DNA of 5,853 nt from Caulobacteraceae bacterium (lineage in GTDB: Bacteria > Pseudomonadota > Alphaproteobacteria > Caulobacterales > Caulobacteraceae). The notes under the pieces were generated by a model, which was not told the origin of the DNA, did no database searches, and saw only the letters and a program-made list of their open reading frames with translations. How positions within the stretch are numbered: position 1 is the first letter of the stretch; every line of letters starts with the position of its first letter. Positions 5,710 through 5,853 of the stretch are shown here, in pieces. A program made the translations under genes and the position numbers. The stretch is taken from assembly GCA_003136615.1 (NCBI GenBank), contig PLFA01000203.1, positions 1-5,853 of the forward strand, in the 5' to 3' direction.

Positions 5710-5751
5710 ATGAACGAAGCAAAGCGCCCTCTTATTTCCGTATCTTCTTGA
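5710..5751 (+). CDS. Possible 13-residue ORF resembling a family 2 glycosyltransferase N-terminus
   Basis: ATG 5710 follows AGGA (5699-5702) at 7 nt and reads MNEAKRPLISVSS, ending at TGA 5749-5751, 13 nt before the lipoprotein gene. RPLISV is how many family 2 glycosyltransferases open (RPLISVIIPTYN-like); here the match stops after SV. It may be a remnant of a deleted glycosyltransferase gene, a short leader coupling the two genes, or chance. Too short to identify with confidence. Confidence 0.25.
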   Translation: MNEAKRPLISVSS

Positions 5752-5764
5752 TTGAGCAGCAAAA

Positions 5765-5853
5765 ATGAAGTCGCCTATTCTTATCACACAGACCGCGCTC
5801 GCTCTTGCCGCCGCGGTGACACTCAGCGCGTGCGGGTTCATCCCCAATGACGG
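5765..5853 (+). CDS. Lipoprotein N-terminus, probably polysaccharide export (OPX) protein
   Basis: Only 29 full residues are inside the window. They form a classic type II signal peptide: Lys2, a hydrophobic core (about residues 11-20) and the lipobox LSAC with Cys23 as the lipidated residue, followed by GFIPNDG. There is no Asp at +2 (Gly24), consistent with sorting to the outer membrane. ATG 5765 has a weak GAG 8 nt upstream. Position just after a KpsS-like gene, and the short Cys-Gly-x-x-Pro mature start, fit outer-membrane polysaccharide export lipoproteins of the Wza/BexD/KpsD type, but the export domain lies outside the window. Lipoprotein: strong; export role: inferred from context. 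Confidence 0.75.
   Translation, partial: MKSPILITQTALALAAAVTLSACGFIPND

Noticed and set aside
4953..5762. 269-codon minus-strand ORF
   Set aside because: Antisense to the KpsS-like gene, which has all hallmark motifs. No domain recognised in the reverse reading.

Overview
The window looks like a stretch of a GC-rich alphaproteobacterial chromosome. The best clue is the partial MetK at the left edge: its residues around GHPDK, ACETL, IAGEVRG-like LAGEVRG, DIGYEQHGFHW and HGQSADIAMGVD read like alphaproteobacterial S-adenosylmethionine synthetases. I cannot assign an order or genus.

Layout: (1) 1-350, minus strand: the 5' part of metK, running out of the window. (2) 351-543: a divergent promoter region with an AT-rich inverted repeat and a GC-rich hairpin in the metK leader. 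(3) 544-1794, plus strand: a complete serine hydrolase of the class C beta-lactamase/EstB esterase type. (4) 1795-1828: a convergent junction of 34 bp, in which an 8-bp inverted repeat takes in the stop codons of both genes. (5) 1829-3875, minus strand: a two-gene unit, first a WecA/MraY-superfamily polyprenyl-phosphate sugar-1-phosphate transferase, then GDP-L-fucose synthase, with an 11-bp overlap. (6) 3876-4277: a 402-bp divergent intergenic region with several short repeats, a possible -10 hexamer and a tiny TTG-started ORF behind a strong Shine-Dalgarno. (7) 4278-5672, plus strand: a KpsS/LipB-like capsule polysaccharide protein. (8) 5673-5764: a short gap holding a 13-codon ORF with its own ribosome binding site. 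(9) 5765-5853, plus strand: the N-terminus of a lipoprotein, plausibly a polysaccharide export (OPX) lipoprotein.

Together, the right two thirds is the edge of a surface-polysaccharide locus. The minus-strand pair would supply a lipid-linked first sugar (WecA-like protein) and an activated deoxysugar (GDP-L-fucose). The plus-strand unit appears to start a capsule assembly/export operon that continues past the right end. The left third is housekeeping (metK) plus a stand-alone hydrolase with no evident link to the polysaccharide genes. I see no tRNA, rRNA, CRISPR array, insertion sequence or phage gene. The most notable points are an Asp-to-Asn change in a conserved motif of the WecA-like protein, and the translation-start arrangement of the KpsS-like gene.
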